From positions 22,137,628-22,201,627 of the forward strand of contig OZ037767.1 of assembly GCA_964035545.1 (NCBI GenBank): a stretch of 64,000 nt of DNA, read 5' to 3'. Source of the DNA: Bugula neritina. Its lineage: Eukaryota; Bryozoa; Gymnolaemata; Cheilostomatida; Bugulidae. The position numbers and the translations under genes were made by a program. Below the pieces are notes generated by a model. The model saw nothing but the letters and a program-made list of their open reading frames with translations. It was not told where the DNA came from and made no database searches. Positions 60,641 through 64,000 of the stretch are shown piece by piece (position 1 is the stretch's first letter; the number at the start of each line of letters is the position of its first letter).

Positions 60641-61958
60641 ACTGTAAGCAATAGTGTAATGTATAAATACTACTACTACTATAGACATAGTTTCAACAAA
60701 CTTTAATCGCTTAGGAATACGGACTGATGAATGGGGTATGTCGCTCAACATTCTCAGAACTAAAATTATGGCTTTTAGTTTTAATCCTGCACAAGACCTA
60801 CCGGAAATACACACATCAAAGTCTTCATTAACTCTGATTGTAAATTTGATGTGCATATTCATAAAAAAAGATTCTAAATTAAGCAAGGAAACAACCTGGA
60901 ATGATTAAAAAAATCAATACACTTGATGCCACGGCATGCTAGTTGACTCGTGCATTAGACCCTAGTCTATGGCTACCACTTCTAGAAAATGCTTGTGCTG
61001 TCTAGAACCCATGTTGTAAAAGTGACACTGCCAGCTTGGAAGATGTTCTGTCAGAAGCTGCTTGCTAATCTGCAGCATAAAACTATGGAAAAGTAGGAAC
61101 TCGGCTATAGATAAACTTGGAATAAAGCCACTGGCATCTGGAAGAAAAAATCAGTGCATCTTTCTACTTCTCCAGATTTTGTCCAAAACGGAATACCACT
61201 CGGCAATCACTGAATCATTTTAGCACCTGGTTAGACAAACATTGTGAACAACTTGGGTTATGTCTTGAGCTCAAGGAACTTTATGTTCAATTAGTATAAG
61301 CAAAAATAAATATTACAATTAGAGATTTGAATATTGGATCAAACAAAGCAATCACAACATGGTCCCATAGTGTATTCTTTTCAAAGACAGGCCAACCAGG
61401 CTTGTCTTAAATTAACTATAAATTATAATAATCATATAGCCTACTTACTTACTACTGATACATACATGTAACCCATGAATAAAATGTGGCACATTCTTCC
61501 TACCCAACTGGGCGAAGAAAAAGCTGAAAGGTATCATTTTAATTATGATTATCAGTATCACTTTTAGTTTGAGTTTGGCTATGGCATTTAGTTGGACTAT
61601 TAGCTATGTCGAATAAATCTAATCATTACACATAAGAGTCAGAGTTTTTAAGAAGTACAGTTGGTAATTTACCGGTTTTATTAAGTAGTACAGTTATTGC
61701 TAACAATGTTGTAAGACAATCATAAAGGTTAAAAATAGTTGATAATTTTTCAATATCATTGTAAAAAAAACTGTTGCCTTATTTGATATATACAATGAGG
61801 ATGTTTATTATGTAGGTTTTACTGGCTAATACACCATTATCTCATCTATAGTGCTGTATACTAGTATAGGTAAAATACCCATATAGTGCATTACACTGTT
61901 GATTATTATGAGTGCATATTTTATTGACGTTTAAGCTTTGATACACACAAAGTAAGAT
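60641..61958. other. Spacer upstream of the MS4A-like gene
   Basis: No gene or defined repeat seen. Presumably includes the promoter and 5' UTR of the gene starting at 61959. Confidence 0.4.
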
Positions 61959-63818
61959 ATGATTGGAGCGGCTGCTGGTCAACCAGTTGTGGTGAATGGG
62001 CATTCAATGCAACCACCTATGCAGCAGTACGTTGTGCTTAATCCAGCCCTTGCACAGCCGGCCAATACCAACCCGACGGTCAGGTCTAAAGTGGAGTATT
62101 CTGCAAAGAACCTCAGCACAGTCAAATGGTAAGTGTCTTCACTTACACCGATCATGTGTTTGTACATTACTGAAACATGTTAGTTGACTGCTGGCTATAG
62201 TTATGGTACTTATCAGCAGCTGTTACGGTATCTAAAAGTGGGTCTATCATATTATTAAAAGTGAATTATGTCATTTCACAAACTTGCGAATAGTTGGTAA
62301 TTTTGCTTTCAAAACATGATATTTTGAAGCTATACGTTAGTTCTCAATTAAGCAGCCTTCTTGTATGCATGTTTTATCTGTAGCGTGTTTTATCTGCACA
62401 CACAGTTCTTTATCCTCAGGAAGTGTAAACCGCTCTTGAAATCTGCTGAAATCTTCCTAACTTTGATTTAGTTTGCCTGATTTAATTTAATTTATTCTTC
62501 AGTATAAACGAGCCCAGTTTATATTTTTATTTAGTTAAAAGTCTGCAGTTTATATGTGTATTGTTTTCAACTAACAGAAATCTCTGTATGAGGTTTGTTG
62601 AGCAGGAGTATTTTACTAATAAAGTTGTACTTCCTGTTACAAGAAACTGGTGTTGAAAAATCATCCTTTTCTTTTCAGGCTCACGGTCGCTCAGTTGATG
62701 CTGGCCTGCGCTATTCTCATATTTCACTGTGTCACCACTGCTCTGAATGATCACTTCTCTGCCACCTTGGCTAGAATGTCAAGGTTTACTAAATATGACA
62801 TCTTTGACTACTATACTACCTTTGTCGACTCGGATGCTACCGGCATATGGGTTGGAGTTCTGGTGAGTCATTTGTAATCTTTGCTCGGTAAGCTACTTTT
62901 CAGATCGAGTGAGTAAGTAAGGTATTGGATTGTGCTGGTTTTATGTTTTATTGTTGGGGTTTTAACTCCTATGAAGAGATTTGTACTACTTTATATTCTT
63001 GACTGAAGGCTAGATGCCCACATCACTGTTCCACTGTCAGTATGACACAGCACTGTAATGGCCATTGTCATATATGCACATTATGCGTGAAGCAGTTTTA
63101 CTAATGTTTTGTATACATTAATATGCCCATTGTGGCTGTTGTTGATGCTGGTCTCTGTTTTACAGGCTATCATCGCTGCTGTGATTGGAATACAAGGGTA
63201 CAAGAAACAACGCAAGGGCCTAGTGAGCATTAAACATGTATTTCATACATACTTAAGATAATCAGCTTTATTAGCCTTACATTTATGAGCAGTAGTGGAA
63301 AAGTTTCAAATGCATAAGCTCTTTAATTTTCTTGATAATTTTCAGTTGAATTTCTCATGAAAGTAAAACTTGTGGTGCAAAACTTCAATAAACCTGCACT
63401 CCAGGAAGTTTGGTGTTCTCATATAAGAAGATCTCTCTACTAGCACCTGGAATGAGAAAATATATAATCATAAACTAGAAGTTTCTTTGTAAATTTGCAG
63501 CTCAAGCATAAACATGCAACACTCTTTGTTGCTTACTAATACTAATAGAATTAAATGAACCATGAATGAATGAGTTCCTTATATTCCTTGAAATCTGCAG
63601 TAAATCTACAGCATATGTAATTGCCTAACATCTATACCACAAAACCATGGGTTACTTGAACTCTCAAACTAATTCAATGTTCTGTTGCAGATTATTACTC
63701 ATCTGATATTCAATGTTTTGCTGCTGTTGTGTCACTGTGCTGTCATAGCCACAGTCTCTCTAACTATTCAAGAGTTGAACTACTGCAGGCATAGCGGACA
63801 GTGGTACTATTACCCCAG
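61959..63818 (+). CDS. MS4A/CD20-like four-pass membrane protein, 5' part
   Basis: Four exons with agreeing phases give 179 residues before the window ends: 61959-62128, 62679-62862, 63166-63222 and 63691-63818 (donor gtgata). The N-terminus is cytosolic, rich in Gln, Pro and Val (QPPMQQYVVLNPALAQP). TM1 is about 58-78 (LTVAQLMLACAILIF), followed by an extracellular loop with DYYTTFVD. TM2 opens with GIWVGVLAIIAAVIGI, the Gly/Trp motif typical of MS4A/CD20-like proteins. A short basic loop (GYKKQRKG) precedes TM3 (IITHLIFNVLLLL). The second large loop starts ELNYCRHSGQWYYYP. TM4 and the C-terminus must lie beyond the right edge. MS4A proteins act in membrane receptor complexes and ion flux; the specific role here is unknown. 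Other tetraspan families (MARVEL-like) remain possible. Confidence 0.72.
63281..63415. repeat. Possible relative of the MITE-like element at 5660-5835
   Basis: GAGCAGTAGTGGA at the left end and GTTGAATTTCT inside match the element at 5660-5835 in the same order. A right inverted end is not seen, so this may be a truncated copy. It lies in intron 3 of the MS4A-like gene. Confidence 0.3.
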
Positions 63819-64000
63819 GTGATACACTAATCACTTTACTGCTTTGGATTTGTAACCTACTGACATGCCATTGTTAAAGCCTTGGTTATCAGCATTACTA
63901 CGCCATATTTAACATGTTGCATGGTTTATTAAACATGCCAGTTTTGATGTGACTTCATAACTTCATGACTGCAGCTGTCTTACTGTTACTGTGCAATATA

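Noticed and set aside
1-64000. CRISPR arrays, rRNA, intact tRNA genes or bacterial operons
   Set aside because: None seen. Direct repeats here are simple tandem arrays without spacers, and the genes are intron-bearing animal genes.

Overview
This is AT-rich metazoan nuclear DNA. Genes are split by GT-AG introns, and the proteins are animal cell-surface or secretory-pathway types (LRR-Ig-FN3 receptor, trophoblast-glycoprotein-like LRR protein, Golgi type II protein, SUEL lectin/CUB protein, MS4A/CD20-like tetraspan). A Ty3/gypsy LTR element and a CR1/L2/Jockey-type LINE lie among them. The set suggests a marine invertebrate, perhaps a lophotrochozoan; the species cannot be read from the sequence. 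No bacterial genes, CRISPR array or rRNA were seen.

Layout. 1-12.4 kb: minus-strand gene with a signal peptide exon, a SUEL-type galactose/rhamnose-binding lectin domain and the start of a CUB domain, continuing off the left edge through less certain exons. 15.9-17.4 kb: the last exons of a second minus-strand single-pass membrane protein whose 5' part I could not resolve. 17.4-28.3 kb: AT-rich DNA with small tandem repeats. 28.3-30.8 kb: plus-strand LRR-Ig-FN3 transmembrane receptor (two coding exons, 677 aa). 32.3-39.3 kb: plus-strand GOLM1/GOLIM4-like Golgi protein (nine exons, 620 aa, all splice phases agree) with a furin-type site and a GNPAA repeat. 41.7-46.7 kb: minus-strand TPBG-like gene (seven exons, 373 aa). 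47.2-54.65 kb: complete, young Ty3/gypsy element, about 0.55 kb upstream of the TPBG-like start codon. 55.9-59.8 kb: decayed minus-strand LINE. 62.0 kb to the right edge: the first four exons of a plus-strand MS4A/CD20-like gene.

The host genes are not an operon and share no obvious pathway beyond a bias to adhesion and membrane proteins. The most unusual item is the Ty3/gypsy element. Its two 306-bp LTRs differ at one base, it has a 4-bp target duplication and a perfect 18-nt tRNA-Leu primer site, and it carries four consecutive ORFs. Each ORF is shifted -1 from the previous one. The first junction is a G7 heptamer touching the gag stop and the second is a C13 tract. The last ORF encodes an acidic, zinc-finger, coiled-coil protein not normally part of Ty3 elements. 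A second item to check is a 43-bp tandem repeat in the lectin gene that has copied a 3' splice site three times.

Exon coordinates were derived by eye from splice consensus, open frame, phase agreement and domain continuity. Transcript data would be decisive.
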